Of a stretch of DNA of 64,000 bases, positions 18,010-27,501 are shown one piece after another. The DNA is from AP-15 sp963833745 (lineage in GTDB: Bacteria; Pseudomonadota; Alphaproteobacteria; ATCC43930; CGMCC-115725): positions 434,001 through 498,000 of the forward strand of contig CAWHZD010000007.1 in the NCBI GenBank assembly GCA_963833745.1, given 5' to 3'. The translations under genes and the position numbers were made by a program. Below the pieces are notes generated by a model. It searched no databases, was not told the DNA's origin, and was given only the letters and a program-made list of their open reading frames with translations. Positions within the stretch are counted from its first letter, which is position 1. Every line of letters starts with the position of its first letter.

Positions 18010-18641
18010 GCACGACGCGGATCCGGCGGCGCGGGCTGTTGCTGGTCTTCTCGTCGCCTTCGGGGGCGGGCAAGACGACGATCGCCCGACGGCTCGTCGA
18101 ACAGGACCCCGGCCTCGAGTTGTCGGTGTCGGTGACGACGCGGCCGCCACGCCCGGGCGAGGCCGACGGGCGCGATTACCGGTTCATCGACCAGGCTCGC
18201 TTTGACCAGATGGTAGACCAGGGCGAGTTGCTGGAGCATGCGCGGGTCTTCGGCAATTGCTACGGCACCCCCCGCCGGCCAATCGACGAGGCGCTCGACG
18301 CCGGGCATGACATTGTGGGCGATCTCGACTGGCAGGGTACCCAGCAGCTCGCAGCCAAGGTGCGCGAGGACCTCGTCGCCGTCTTTGTGTTGCCGCCGAG
18401 CTTTGCGGCGCTCGAGCAGCGCCTGCGCGCCCGGGCTCAGGACGCCGACCGGGTCGTCGCCGGAAGGATGGCGAAATCGACGGAAGAAATCAACCACTGG
18501 TCGGAATACGACTATGTGATCGTCAACGACACGATCAAAGGCAGCGTCGCGCAGGCCCAAGCGATCGTTATCGCCGAGCGGCTGCGCCGAGCCCGCCAGA
18601 CCGGTCTCGCCGGGTTCGTCGACCGCCTGTGCGGCCGCTGA
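18006..18641 (+). CDS. gmk: Guanylate kinase
   Basis: The product is 211 aa. P-loop SSPSGAGKTTIARRL, GMP-binding SVSVTTRPPRPGEADGRDY, and the FVLPPSFAALEQRLRAR lid region are all present. It phosphorylates GMP to GDP. ATG 18006 overlaps the yicC stop; yicC-gmk is a conserved pair. Confidence 0.96.
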   Translation: MSTTRIRRRGLLLVFSSPSGAGKTTIARRLVEQDPGLELSVSVTTRPPRPGEADGRDYRFIDQARFDQMVDQGELLEHARVFGNCYGTPRRPIDEALDAGHDIVGDLDWQGTQQLAAKVREDLVAVFVLPPSFAALEQRLRARAQDADRVVAGRMAKSTEEINHWSEYDYVIVNDTIKGSVAQAQAIVIAERLRRARQTGLAGFVDRLCGR

Positions 18642-18745
18642 CAAAGCACCTCGCTCCGGTCGCCCTTGGCCGCAATTTCGATACCTGTGACGAAGGCATA
18701 GTCCTTTTGGATGCGATGCTCGTGCTCCGCAGCTGGTTGAGGCGG

Positions 18746-19672
18746 TTAATTCGTCTTGCGAAATACGCCCAGCATAATTCCGGCAGGTACCGGCAGAACG
18801 AGCCGCGAGATCGGTCCCCCCTTAAAAGTCCCGGTCATGCCAAAAGTCTGCGCCAGCCGGGTGACGAGGTGAGCGATCGGTGCATCGTACGGAACCGACC
18901 GAATCGCAACCAGTGCGAACCCGTGGCGCGCCATCATCCGTTCAAGCGTCGCCGGTGAAAAATACCAGAGATGCTCGAGCAGCAGCATATTCCAATACTT
19001 ACCCATGGCTTTGGCGACAAAACTCTCGCGGTTGGGAACGCTGACAAAAAAATGCCCCCCGGTCCTCAGCACGCTTCTGATAAGAGCCAAATCCTCGCCG
19101 ATCCGCGGCAGGTGCTCCAGTACGTCGAACGCGACGACAAATTCGAACGCAGCCGGCGGGAAGACGTGCGAGTTCGCGACGCTCGCCCAATCTCCGGTGA
19201 CGATCTCGCACCGTCCGGCCATTCGACGACCCTCGGCACCGATCTCAAAGCCGCGCCCGTCAGGACTGTTGAACAGGCGGAGGAACCCGCCGTCACCGCA
19301 GCCAAAATCAAGGAAAGGTGTGTCGCGAGGTTGATATTTGCGGACAATTGTGGCGAGTCGCTGGTACCGCGTGGCCTTTGCTGCCTCAAACAACGGGTCG
19401 AGATCCGTGCTCGGTCGAACCTCCCGGTAAATCTTGTCATACTCCAAATGCGCAAAGCGGGGGCTGGTAAAGACGAATCCGCAGTCCCGACAGCGTACGA
19501 TCGGCCCGTGCGCCGTCGCCGTTCGGTTCGCGAGGAAATAGGCCGGCGCCTCCTCGATCGATCTGCTGTAGGTCGCCGGATAAAGCGGCCGCTTGGCGAG
19601 ACTTCCACAGATCAGACAGGGGTCGGGCTTATCGCTCGCAGTTTCCCAGTCGACCGGTCTGTCGACACTCAT
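18746..19672 (-). CDS. Class I SAM-dependent methyltransferase with N-terminal zinc ribbon
   Basis: The product is 308 aa from ATG 19670-19672 (MSVDRPVDWE). Cysteine pairs PCLICGSL and VRCRDCGFVF form a zinc-ribbon module (Methyltransf_13 type) before the Rossmann core FLDFGCGDGGFLRLF. FVVAFDVLEHLPRIGEDLALI and the ending HLWYFSPATLERMMARHGF are typical of sugar or lipid-linked C-methyltransferase-like enzymes. The start overlaps the GtrA stop by 4 bases, so it is co-translated with the glycosylation genes. Substrate unknown. Confidence 0.85.
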   Translation of the reverse strand: MSVDRPVDWETASDKPDPCLICGSLAKRPLYPATYSRSIEEAPAYFLANRTATAHGPIVRCRDCGFVFTSPRFAHLEYDKIYREVRPSTDLDPLFEAAKATRYQRLATIVRKYQPRDTPFLDFGCGDGGFLRLFNSPDGRGFEIGAEGRRMAGRCEIVTGDWASVANSHVFPPAAFEFVVAFDVLEHLPRIGEDLALIRSVLRTGGHFFVSVPNRESFVAKAMGKYWNMLLLEHLWYFSPATLERMMARHGFALVAIRSVPYDAPIAHLVTRLAQTFGMTGTFKGGPISRLVLPVPAGIMLGVFRKTN

Positions 19673-20115
19673 GACCTGCCGTCCAGATGCTCTGCACGCC
19701 GATAAGTTCGATAGGTAAAAAACCGGTGCCCGCAATAACTCGTCACCATCATGGTTCCCGCTCCGACCAGAATGCTCCCTAGTTCTGCGGCGCCGACCGC
19801 CACCCCATGCGCGAGAAGGAAAATTCTGAGGATGACCGCTACCGTCCAGTACATCGTGCAGCCCGTCGCATAAACGATCAGGAACCTCACCGCTTCGCCG
19901 GCCGCACGGTTCCACGAACGCGAGCGGAACGCGAAAAACTTCGAAAGCGCGAATGATATGGCAATGGCTGTAGCGATCCCGGCCGTCAACGCGATTTCGA
20001 ACGACAGGAAACGGCGCGCCAGCCAGACGGTTCCAATATTTCCAATGGTGGCGGCGACGCCGCTGAGGACAAACCGAGTGAACTCGCGCACATCAATCGC
20101 AGCGGCCTTGACCAT
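19669..20115 (-). CDS. GtrA family membrane protein (putative lipid-linked sugar flippase)
   Basis: The product is 148 aa with four predicted transmembrane helices. Typical GtrA signatures are FTRFVLSGVAATIGNIG at the N-terminus, FALSKFFAFRS after helix 2, and the C-terminal YCGHRFFTYR. GtrA proteins are proposed to flip bactoprenol-linked sugars for surface-glycan decoration. Overlapping the methyltransferase and near a GT2 fusion, it looks like one component of a Gtr-type system. Confidence 0.88.
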   Translation of the reverse strand: MVKAAAIDVREFTRFVLSGVAATIGNIGTVWLARRFLSFEIALTAGIATAIAISFALSKFFAFRSRSWNRAAGEAVRFLIVYATGCTMYWTVAVILRIFLLAHGVAVGAAELGSILVGAGTMMVTSYCGHRFFTYRTYRRAEHLDGRS

Positions 20116-20299
20116 AATGGAAGCGTCCTGCAGGACTATTTCTTCGTGTTGGATGCTCGATTGCCGGAAGGCCAGAGAGAATTGCTGCTCGTCAGCAGCG
20201 AAGACCCCACACGGATGGAGAACCTCGCGGCATTGTCCCGCAGCGTTACTGACTTCTAATGGTGCGGCTCTAACGCTTGATACCCGCCACGCCTCATCG

Positions 20300-20404
20300 C
20301 CATGCCCGTGAAAGCGGGCATCCAGGGGCGGCGGTGACCGAGATTGTGGCCCCCTGTTCAGGCCAGGGGCAGGCTCTGGACTCCCGCTTGCGCGGGGGCG
20401 ACGG
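20300..20404. repeat. REP-like inverted repeat, copy 2
   Basis: The left arm GCCCG-TGAAA-GCGGGCATCCAGGGG (GTGAAAGC core) and the right arm CTCTGGACTCCCGCTTGCGCGGGGGCGAC match the copy at 3577-3656 in order and orientation, with a longer middle. It occupies the 360-bp gap 20116-20474 between gtrA and the GT2 fusion gene, in which I see no coding region. Confidence 0.72.
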
Positions 20405-20474
20405 AGAGGGCGGGATGGGAGGCATCTGTTTGATCCGCACCACTAGCAAATACCGGTTTCGCTCGAACGATTGG

Positions 20475-22070
20475 TTAACGAGCGGTTGTAACACCGGTGC
20501 CGCGCTGATCTGAAGCGACACCGGATTGTCGGCGAAGTGCCGCGTACGGTCCAGTTTTGAGGAACCGCCACAGCCAGAGGCGGTACAGAACACGCCAGTA
20601 CCCGCCTCCGACCTTCAGAACCCGAAACGACGACGCACCCATGTCGACGCCGCGACCGATCCACGAAATCGGCACCTCTTTGACGCGATAGCCCATCAGC
20701 AGCGGCTGTAGTCCGGTTTCAGCATTGATCGCAAACCCCGGTTCCCGTAAGAGCAGGTTCTGCGCTACCTCCCGCCGCATGAGTTTCAAGTTGTTCGTCA
20801 AATCACGAAAGCCGGCGATCAACACGATGCGGGCAATCATGTGGAAGGCGCGATTGGCAACAATCTTCACCAAAGGATAGTTGAGCAAGACGCTGTGGCG
20901 CGAGAACCGGCTTCCGACAGCTACGTCATAACCTTCGGCAATGCCATCGAACAGATCGCGAATTTCCGGCAGGATATGTTGAAAATCACAGTCCAGCGAA
21001 AGCACGTACTTGCCGGTGGCGGCTCGCAATCCGTCAGTAATCGTGCGGCCCACGCCATTCGGGGGTGTCCTGTGCAACGATTTGACGCGAGGGTCCCGGC
21101 GTGCCAACTCGTCGATGACGACCCCGGTCGTATCATTGCTGTTGTCGTTTAAGAGAATGATCTCGTGAATGTAGGGGTCAAATAATTCGATTAGGCGGCA
21201 AACCATCGGGCCGACGTTCATCTCCTCATTGTGGCACGGCACAATTACCGAAACCGCCCGTCGAAATGTATCGTCGAGCGTCAGGCTGACACGGGGATAA
21301 ATTGTGGGAGCCGGCGGCTTCTGGGCGTGCAGCAGTATCGACCCCGCCAGCGTTCGCAGGCCGGGCATGTTCTCCAGGACGATCGAAAGGTTGCGAAGGA
21401 ACCAGATCCCTCTCGGACTCAACGGCCGATAGACGAAGTCGTTGAAGACGGCAAATATCCGGATGAATCCCAACTCCGACAGCAACTCGTACAAATCGGG
21501 CCGGCCGAGCAGCAAGCGCGGATCTCGATGCCCAACCAGATAGCCCAGGGTTTGGCGGAAGCGGCGAATTACGTTCCACGGGTTGCTCTCGTAGAACAGC
21601 ATGCACCCACCGGGCGTCAACAGCGCGAGGACCTGCTGAAGCAACCAAGCGGCGTTGCGCTTGTCGAGCATGTCATGCGCGATTATGAAACCAAAGTCGC
21701 GCCCTTCGAGAACTCCCGGCAGCGATGAACTCGCGAGAAACTCGACGCATGGCGGAAGTCCGGAAGGTCGCTCTGAGCGAGCGTCGAACGTAACTGTCGT
21801 CAACGGGCACTCGCCCCTCGTCACCTTTGCCAGCTGTCGGGTGAACGCGCCGTCGCCACAGCCGATTTCGAGAATACTCTGCCCCGGCAGCACATGCATG
21901 ACATGCCGGAAGGTCTGCGCGCGCCACAGCATGCGGTCTTCAATAATCGGGTCGCGCCGTTTCCAATACACCTCGCGCACGCGTTCTCGTAAAGCCAGCG
22001 TGCCGCTTAAGAGATCAACTGGGGACGTCATAGGGCGAGCGCGCCTCGATCGGCGTTTGTCGTCTTCCAC
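20475..22070 (-). CDS. Fused SAM-methyltransferase / GT2 glycosyltransferase
   Basis: The product is 531 aa in two domains. Residues about 50-240 are a class I methyltransferase with ILEIGCGDGAFTRQL (66-80). Residues about 271-500 are a family 2 glycosyltransferase: SVIVPCHNEEMNVG, LNDNSNDTTG, and the metal-binding LSLDCDFQHILPEI (DxD at 359-361), then GFAINAETGLQPLL. The GT part resembles dolichyl/bactoprenyl phosphate sugar transferases (GtrB-like). It lacks the two C-terminal membrane helices of true GtrB. The fusion suggests that sugar transfer and methylation act on the same glycolipid. Confidence 0.87.
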   Translation of the reverse strand: MEDDKRRSRRARPMTSPVDLLSGTLALRERVREVYWKRRDPIIEDRMLWRAQTFRHVMHVLPGQSILEIGCGDGAFTRQLAKVTRGECPLTTVTFDARSERPSGLPPCVEFLASSSLPGVLEGRDFGFIIAHDMLDKRNAAWLLQQVLALLTPGGCMLFYESNPWNVIRRFRQTLGYLVGHRDPRLLLGRPDLYELLSELGFIRIFAVFNDFVYRPLSPRGIWFLRNLSIVLENMPGLRTLAGSILLHAQKPPAPTIYPRVSLTLDDTFRRAVSVIVPCHNEEMNVGPMVCRLIELFDPYIHEIILLNDNSNDTTGVVIDELARRDPRVKSLHRTPPNGVGRTITDGLRAATGKYVLSLDCDFQHILPEIRDLFDGIAEGYDVAVGSRFSRHSVLLNYPLVKIVANRAFHMIARIVLIAGFRDLTNNLKLMRREVAQNLLLREPGFAINAETGLQPLLMGYRVKEVPISWIGRGVDMGASSFRVLKVGGGYWRVLYRLWLWRFLKTGPYAALRRQSGVASDQRGTGVTTAR

Positions 22071-22240
22071 GGCATGGCGCCTCCACCCCTAGGCATCGAC
22101 GACATCGGCCAATTGCTTCGGTGTCGCAGCCCACCAAGGATCCTCGAAATTGGGCCGCGAAAATTCAGGCGCCGGTTTCAGCCGATCTGGCCGGCGATGC
22201 TGAATGGGATGCGCTCCAAGGCCGGCATGATGGACCACCG

Positions 22241-23578
22241 TCATTGTACTCGACCGGTTTTGTCGGTGAGGTCGGATCTGTACCCTCGATGCCCGCGCCA
22301 CTGGTGCTGGAACGCCGCGAACAGCTCCGATTTGACGCCGAAGATCACAAGGACAGTCAGCAGCAGTGCGGCCAGCCGCCACCAAAGAACCTCGCGGATC
22401 AACCACAGGACCACAAACGCCGACAAGGCAATCCCTGAACCCGGGGCCTCATCCGGATTGGCCAGGGCGGTGCGGACAAACCGGTCCCACATCAGGAAGA
22501 CCACGACCATCGTTGCCCGGGTGAGGGCCGCACGCGTCGCCGGATTGTCCGAAGCGCGCCGCATCGCAAGGAGACCGGCAACGACGAAGATCAGGTGGAT
22601 GCCTCGGTGGGCTTTGCTGTAGCCGGTGAAGAAGCACCCCACGATCACCGCCGCGCCGATGACGAGGAACATCGCATCCCGCTCCGGCATCTTGGCGAAG
22701 GCGGAAGTCAGGTTGCCGTTGCGGGCGAGGTGGACCACCTGGATCGCCGTCACGACGAGGAGAACTCCCATCAGCGCGTAGGGGAGCGCCGCGGACCAGG
22801 TGGATCGCTCAAGCTCAGGGAACAGTTGCAGCGCATACTGAGATGCGAACGGCAGGTTCGCCGAACTCCATCCAACACGCGGGATGTTTCCCCAAGCTGC
22901 GGCCAATTCATCTCGGAAGCGATAGAAAACCGCCACGACGACGAGGCTCGCCGCCGCCGCGATCGCAAAGAAGGTTCGCGGCCGCTCGCGCAGCGCCGTC
23001 GCCAATACGACCAGCGGATAGAATTTGAGGAGGCCGGCGATCAGGATCAGCGCATAGGACAGGATTCTGCGCGTCAGCGGCCCGGTGCTCAGCGCGCCGG
23101 CGACGACAAGTATTACGAAGATCACGACATCGACATTGCCGCGCTCAAGGCCATAGAGCACCATCGGCGACATGCAGGCCAGCGCAAGGACGACGAGCTC
23201 TCGCCAATTGGTCGGTTTGACCAGCCAAAACAGCGACAGCAAATAGGCGAGGACGATGCCGACGCCGACCGGCATAGTCCACGCCCTGTCGGTTGGAATG
23301 AAGACCAATCGCAACCAAAGCGGTGGATAGCCGAATGGGCGGCTCGCTACGTCGCAGGGATTTGTGATGTAGACGTTAACACCCTCGTTCCAGCATTTGA
23401 TGCCGGCGCCGATGTACTCCCAATCGAGAAACGGGTACCTGAAGGGGTTGAACCCGAAGATCGTAGCAAGCGCTCGGTAGTAGTTTTTGAAATCAAAGGC
23501 ATACAGCGCGCTAAATATCGCCAGGAGGGTCAACCCCAGCAGCGGTATCACGCAGCGCAATGTATTCTTTTGTCGCAT
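22241..23578 (-). CDS. GT87-like (DUF2029) polytopic membrane glycosyltransferase
   Basis: The product is 445 aa. Start ATG 23576-23578 is preceded by CCAGGAGACGAATTG and followed directly by a transmembrane helix (CVIPLLGLTLLAIFSALYAF). About 10-12 helices follow, with the family motif GYPPLWLRLVF and LERGNVDVVIFVILV; GLLKFYPLVVLATAL is the GT87 FYP segment. These enzymes use lipid-phosphate sugars on the periplasmic side. With GtrA and the GT2 fusion it completes a three-part decoration system. Confidence 0.83.
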   Translation of the reverse strand: MRQKNTLRCVIPLLGLTLLAIFSALYAFDFKNYYRALATIFGFNPFRYPFLDWEYIGAGIKCWNEGVNVYITNPCDVASRPFGYPPLWLRLVFIPTDRAWTMPVGVGIVLAYLLSLFWLVKPTNWRELVVLALACMSPMVLYGLERGNVDVVIFVILVVAGALSTGPLTRRILSYALILIAGLLKFYPLVVLATALRERPRTFFAIAAAASLVVVAVFYRFRDELAAAWGNIPRVGWSSANLPFASQYALQLFPELERSTWSAALPYALMGVLLVVTAIQVVHLARNGNLTSAFAKMPERDAMFLVIGAAVIVGCFFTGYSKAHRGIHLIFVVAGLLAMRRASDNPATRAALTRATMVVVFLMWDRFVRTALANPDEAPGSGIALSAFVVLWLIREVLWWRLAALLLTVLVIFGVKSELFAAFQHQWRGHRGYRSDLTDKTGRVQ

Positions 23579-24162
23579 CAATTCGTCTCCTGGGGCCCTC
23601 AGATACAGCCGCGAGAGGCCACGAGGGTACCTATAGCTGATAAACAATCTCGGTTGTTCGAAAGAAGACAGGCATTGCGTCCTCGTGAACCAGTTCTGAC
23701 AGATCACACCCAAAAAAATGCCACACCGGCCCACGAGTCCGGCCATCGGCCGGCCCGAGGACAAGCTCCGGTCGGTGCCCATGGCGCCATGGGATCCGGC
23801 CTTCGCCACGCCTTCGCCGGGAAGACGACGGACGGACGCCGCGGGTGACAAGCGTCAGGTGCGTACCACTGGGTTCGCCGGGGCCTCTCAGTCGGACAAA
23901 ATTTATCAAGCCTAGAAGCAAGTGCCGGCTAATGCCAAGGGCCTGCGGCAGCAACCGGGATCGGGGCGACCTATGATATCCGCGGCGGGTCACCAGGAGG
24001 TAAAGACCAGCCGCCACGACATTGAACCCCTATTCTCCAAGCTCTTCGACGTCTTCGGAATCGAGTAGCTGATTGCTGCACCGCGGCGCGATCATGTGAG
24101 CGGATCGCGAGCGGATCCGCAGAGATCTCACAGGCGCGATCGCGGGCTGGCCGATCAACCGG
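23579..24162. other. Non-coding gap with no recognisable gene
   Basis: This 584-bp stretch between the GT87-like gene and the truncated molybdenum hydroxylase has no frame that reads like a protein. It contains a short palindrome GCGGATCCGC at 24111-24120. It may be a decayed segment, since both flanks are accessory genes. Confidence 0.5.
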
Positions 24163-25344
24163 TCATTTCCTGAAGGCTCGCCAGATCCTCGAAGGGGTGG
24201 CGGCACCGGCGCGATCGACGCCGCCGAACGGGCGGGTGACGCCGATCGGCGCGGTATTGGTCAGCTCCGCGGCGACGCGCAGCGCGATCGCCGGAATCTG
24301 ATAAACTGTGCCCGGCAGATGGACGTACTGAAAGGTCTGCACGCCCCCGGTGCTGACCAGATAGGCGCCGGCATTGGCGGTACTTTCGATCCTGAGCGCC
24401 AAAAAATGGCCTTGCCCGTCGAGCGCCAGCGCCGCCTCGGCGATTTGGTCGCGTGCCTGGTGGTCGGCAAGGAAGACCTCGCTGCGAGTGGCGATCCATT
24501 TGACCGGTCGACCGACCCGCCTCGCCGCCCAAGGGATCAGCACATGCTCGGGATAGATGAAATTTTTGGCGCCAAAGCCGCCGCCGACATCGGGTGCGAC
24601 AAACCTGACGGCCGCCGGCGCCACCCCGAGCGCGCGGGCCGCCTGGTCGCGGGTGCTGTGGATGCTTTGCGCCGAGACGTAGGCGGTGTAGCGCCCGCGC
24701 TGTGCGTCCCACAGGCCGATGACGCCGCGCGGCTCCATCGGGTTGGTGACGATCCGGTGGTTGTCGAGCTGCAATAGGACGACGTGGGCAGCCGCGGCAA
24801 ACGCCCTGTCGACAGCCTCGCTGTCGCCGGTACGCCAATCGAAACAGAGATTGCCCGGAACCTCGTCTGCGATCTGCGGCGCGCCCGCGACGCGAGCGGC
24901 GCCGGTCGTCGTCACCGCCGGCAGCGGCGCATACTCGACCGCGATCAGTTCGGCGGCATCGAGCGCCTGGGCACGCGTCTCGGCAACGATCACCGCCACC
25001 GGCTCGCCGGCGTAGCGGACCTTGTCGGCGGCCAGAACCGGTTGCGAGGCGAACGCGAACGGCTCGCCGGTCTGGGTGTTGGCCGCCGCCGTGGGGAGCA
25101 GCGGCTGCAGCGCGTCGGCCCGCGCATCTTCGGCTGCCAGCACCGCCAAAACGCCCGCAGCCGCCCGCGCGGCACTCGTGTCCAAGCCGTCGATTCGCGC
25201 ATGCGCATGCGGCGAGCGCAGCACGACCGCGTGGGTCAGGCCGTCGAAGGCGAGATCGTCGAGATAGGCGCCGCGCCCCGTCAGAAAGCGCAAATCCTCG
25301 CGGCGCTTGGGCTTGTCGCCAATACCGGAGCGCACCTCGCTCAT
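24163..25344 (-). pseudogene. Truncated molybdenum hydroxylase large subunit (xanthine dehydrogenase/CoxL family)
   Basis: The product is 393 aa where intact relatives have about 770-800. The N-terminal half is normal: RREDLRFLTGRGAYLDD, VRYAGEPVAVIVAE, NHRIVTNPMEPRG, DVGGGFGAKNF and VGRPVKWIATRSEVFLAD. At TNTAPIGV, where the YRGAGRPE active-site loop should follow, the sequence changes to TRPFGGVDRAG and ends ATPSRIWRAFRK, which looks like the extreme C-terminus of the family (compare TPERVWRAI in the intact gene at 38.1-40.5 kb). That suggests an internal deletion of about 380 codons. The molybdopterin-binding second half and the catalytic Glu are missing, so no activity is expected. Confidence 0.82.
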
Positions 25345-25510
25345 CTTGTTTCCCTTTGCCAGCCCGAACGCGGAACCTGCTCCCGCAGCGTCCCTTCGGT
25401 CCAGGTGTTTGTCGCACCGGACGCGGCCCGACGGTTACGCGCGCGTCGGAACAGACTGGCCGAATTTGGCGAATCATGATCCTTTACGAGCGGTATGGGG
25501 GCATCGCCGC

Positions 25511-25540
25511 GCAGTCTCGGACAGTGCAGTCTCGGACAGC
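25511..25540. repeat. 15-bp tandem duplication upstream of alr
   Basis: GCAGTCTCGGACAGT at 25511-25525 is repeated at 25526-25540 with one change in the last base. It lies about 65 bp before the alr start in the divergent region between the broken molybdenum hydroxylase gene and alr. Confidence 0.7.
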
Positions 25541-25603
25541 AATGTCAGCGAAGCGGCACGCGTTGCCTGTGTTCGTGCTCTGACGGGCCCGAGGCGTCGG
25601 CAT

Positions 25604-26731
25604 ATGGGCACTGATCCTGCTGACCGCGCCTCTGCGGTTCTCGAAATCGACGTCGCGGGCATCAGCGCGAACTGGCGCCTTCTGGCGCACCGGGTGGCGC
25701 CCGCAGGCTGCGCCGCGGTGGTCAAGGCCGATGGCTATGGGCTGGGCGCGTCGGTGGTTGCATCCGCCCTCGCCGCCGCCGGCTGCCGGCGCTTTTTCGT
25801 CGCCACGCTCGACGAGGCGCTGGCGTTACGCGCAGACTTGCCCGAACCGTCTGAGATTGTGGTTTTGAATGGCCCGTTAAGCGGCTCGGGCGAGGAGTTC
25901 GCCCGGTCATGTCTTGTCCCGGTCCTCAATGATCCGGGGCAGATCGTCGAGTGGCAGCGTGTTGCTGCGGCGCGCGGGCCGCTGCCGGCGATGCTGCATC
26001 TCGACACCGGGCTCGCCCGGCTCGGCTTGACCAAGCGCGAATTCGACCGCCTCGCCGACGACCCTTGCGAGCCGGGGATGATGCGCTGGTCTGCCCTGCT
26101 CAGCCATCTTGCTTGCGCCGACGAACCGGGGCATCGGCTGAACCGGGATCAGCGTGCAAGCTTTCTTTCGTCGCGCCGCCGATTGCGCGGCGTGCCGGCG
26201 AGCCTGGCGGCATCATCGGGGATCTTTCTCGGCGACGATTACCATTTCGACTTTGTCCGCCCGGGGGCGGCGCTCTACGGCGTGAACCCCCGGCCCGGTC
26301 TGCCCAACCCGATGCGCCAAATTGTCCGCCTGAGGGCGAGAATCCTGCAAGTCCGCGACGTTGACGGCGGTCAGCCGGTTGGCTACGGTGCCACGCACGT
26401 AATGGCCGCGGCGGGACGCTTGGCAACCGTTGCGGTGGGTTATGCGGATGGCTGGCTGCGTTCGCTGAGCCAACGCGGGTCGGGCCGCATCGGCGGGGTC
26501 CGGGTTCCGCTCCTTGGCCGGGTTTCGATGGATCTCGCAGTCTTTGATGTTTCCGCCGTCGATCCCTCGGAGGCGCGGCCCGGCGGTTTTATCGAGCTGT
26601 TGGGCGACGATCACGGCGTCGACGCCGCCGCCGCCGATGCCGGGACAATCGGCTACGAGATCCTGACCGCGCTCGGCCGACGCTATCATCGGATTTATCA
26701 CGACGCTCCGGGTTCACAGACAGCATGCTGA
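25604..26731 (+). CDS. alr: Alanine racemase
   Basis: The product is 375 aa from ATG 25604 (MGTDPADRASAVLEIDV). The PLP lysine is in AVVKADGYGLGA; the second catalytic Tyr is in PVGYGATHVMAA; RPGAALYGVNP and GRVSMDLAVFDVS are further family motifs. It supplies D-alanine for peptidoglycan. The end overlaps mlaE by 7 bases. Upstream codons in the same frame (from 25307) look non-coding, so the shorter start is preferred. Confidence 0.95.
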   Translation: MGTDPADRASAVLEIDVAGISANWRLLAHRVAPAGCAAVVKADGYGLGASVVASALAAAGCRRFFVATLDEALALRADLPEPSEIVVLNGPLSGSGEEFARSCLVPVLNDPGQIVEWQRVAAARGPLPAMLHLDTGLARLGLTKREFDRLADDPCEPGMMRWSALLSHLACADEPGHRLNRDQRASFLSSRRRLRGVPASLAASSGIFLGDDYHFDFVRPGAALYGVNPRPGLPNPMRQIVRLRARILQVRDVDGGQPVGYGATHVMAAAGRLATVAVGYADGWLRSLSQRGSGRIGGVRVPLLGRVSMDLAVFDVSAVDPSEARPGGFIELLGDDHGVDAAAADAGTIGYEILTALGRRYHRIYHDAPGSQTAC

Positions 26732-27501
26732 AAGCCCTCGCTTCGATCGGCGCCGCCTTTCTCGGCTTCCTCACCGCGACCGGGCGTATTATCATCTTCG
26801 CCCTGACGGCGCTGGCGACAGGGTTGTCGCCGCCTTTCTATCTGCGCGTGATCCTGCGGCAGATGCTCGATATCGGCTATTTCTCGCTGCCGGTGGTCGG
26901 GCTGACCGCGATCTTCACCGGCATGGTGCTGGCACTGCAATCCTATACCGGGTTCAGCCAATTCGCCGCCGAGAGTGCCGTGGCGACGGTCGTCGTGCTT
27001 TCGGTGACCCGGGAGCTGGGCCCCGTCATCGCCGGGCTGATGGTCGCCGGACGGGTCGGAGCAGCGATGGCGGCCGAAATCGGCACGATGCGCGTGACCG
27101 ACCAGATCGATGCGTTGACGACCTTGTCGACCGACCCGTTGCGCTATCTGGTGTTGCCGCGGCTTTTGGCCGGGCTCGTCACCCTGCCGTTGCTGGTCTT
27201 CGTCGCCGACATCATCGGCGTCTTTGGCGGCTACCTTGTCGGCGTCTACAAATTCGGCTTCAATCCGGAAGCCTACCTCGCCCGCACGGAACAATACCTG
27301 GAGACGAGCGACATCGTTTCCGGTCTGGTCAAGGCCGCCGTCTTTGGCTTCATCGTTGCGTTGATGGGCTGCTATCACGGTTATCATTCGCGCGGCGGCG
27401 CGCAAGGGGTCGGCCAGGCGACAACTTACGCCGTTGTTTCAGCTTCGATTCTGATCCTCGTCTTCGACTACGGCATCACCCAGGCGTTGTTCGCGCGATG
27501 A
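26725..27501 (+). CDS. mlaE: MlaE-type ABC transporter permease (lipid asymmetry)
   Basis: The product is 258 aa with about five to six membrane helices. Family hallmarks are GLTAIFTGMVLALQSYTGFSQF, VTRELGPVIAGLMVAGRVGAAMAAEIGTM (given as RELGPVIAGLMVAGR), EQIDALTTLSTDP-like DQIDALTTLSTDPLRYLV and the C-terminal GYHSRGGAQGVG. It forms the inner-membrane core for moving phospholipids or other lipids between membranes. It overlaps alr at the start and the ATPase gene at the end. No mlaD, mlaB or mlaC is next to it. Confidence 0.93.
   Translation: MLKALASIGAAFLGFLTATGRIIIFALTALATGLSPPFYLRVILRQMLDIGYFSLPVVGLTAIFTGMVLALQSYTGFSQFAAESAVATVVVLSVTRELGPVIAGLMVAGRVGAAMAAEIGTMRVTDQIDALTTLSTDPLRYLVLPRLLAGLVTLPLLVFVADIIGVFGGYLVGVYKFGFNPEAYLARTEQYLETSDIVSGLVKAAVFGFIVALMGCYHGYHSRGGAQGVGQATTYAVVSASILILVFDYGITQALFAR

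Noticed and set aside
24155..25477. A 440-codon minus-strand frame
   Set aside because: It is a shifted reading of the truncated molybdenum hydroxylase gene, whose 24163-25344 frame has all the family motifs.
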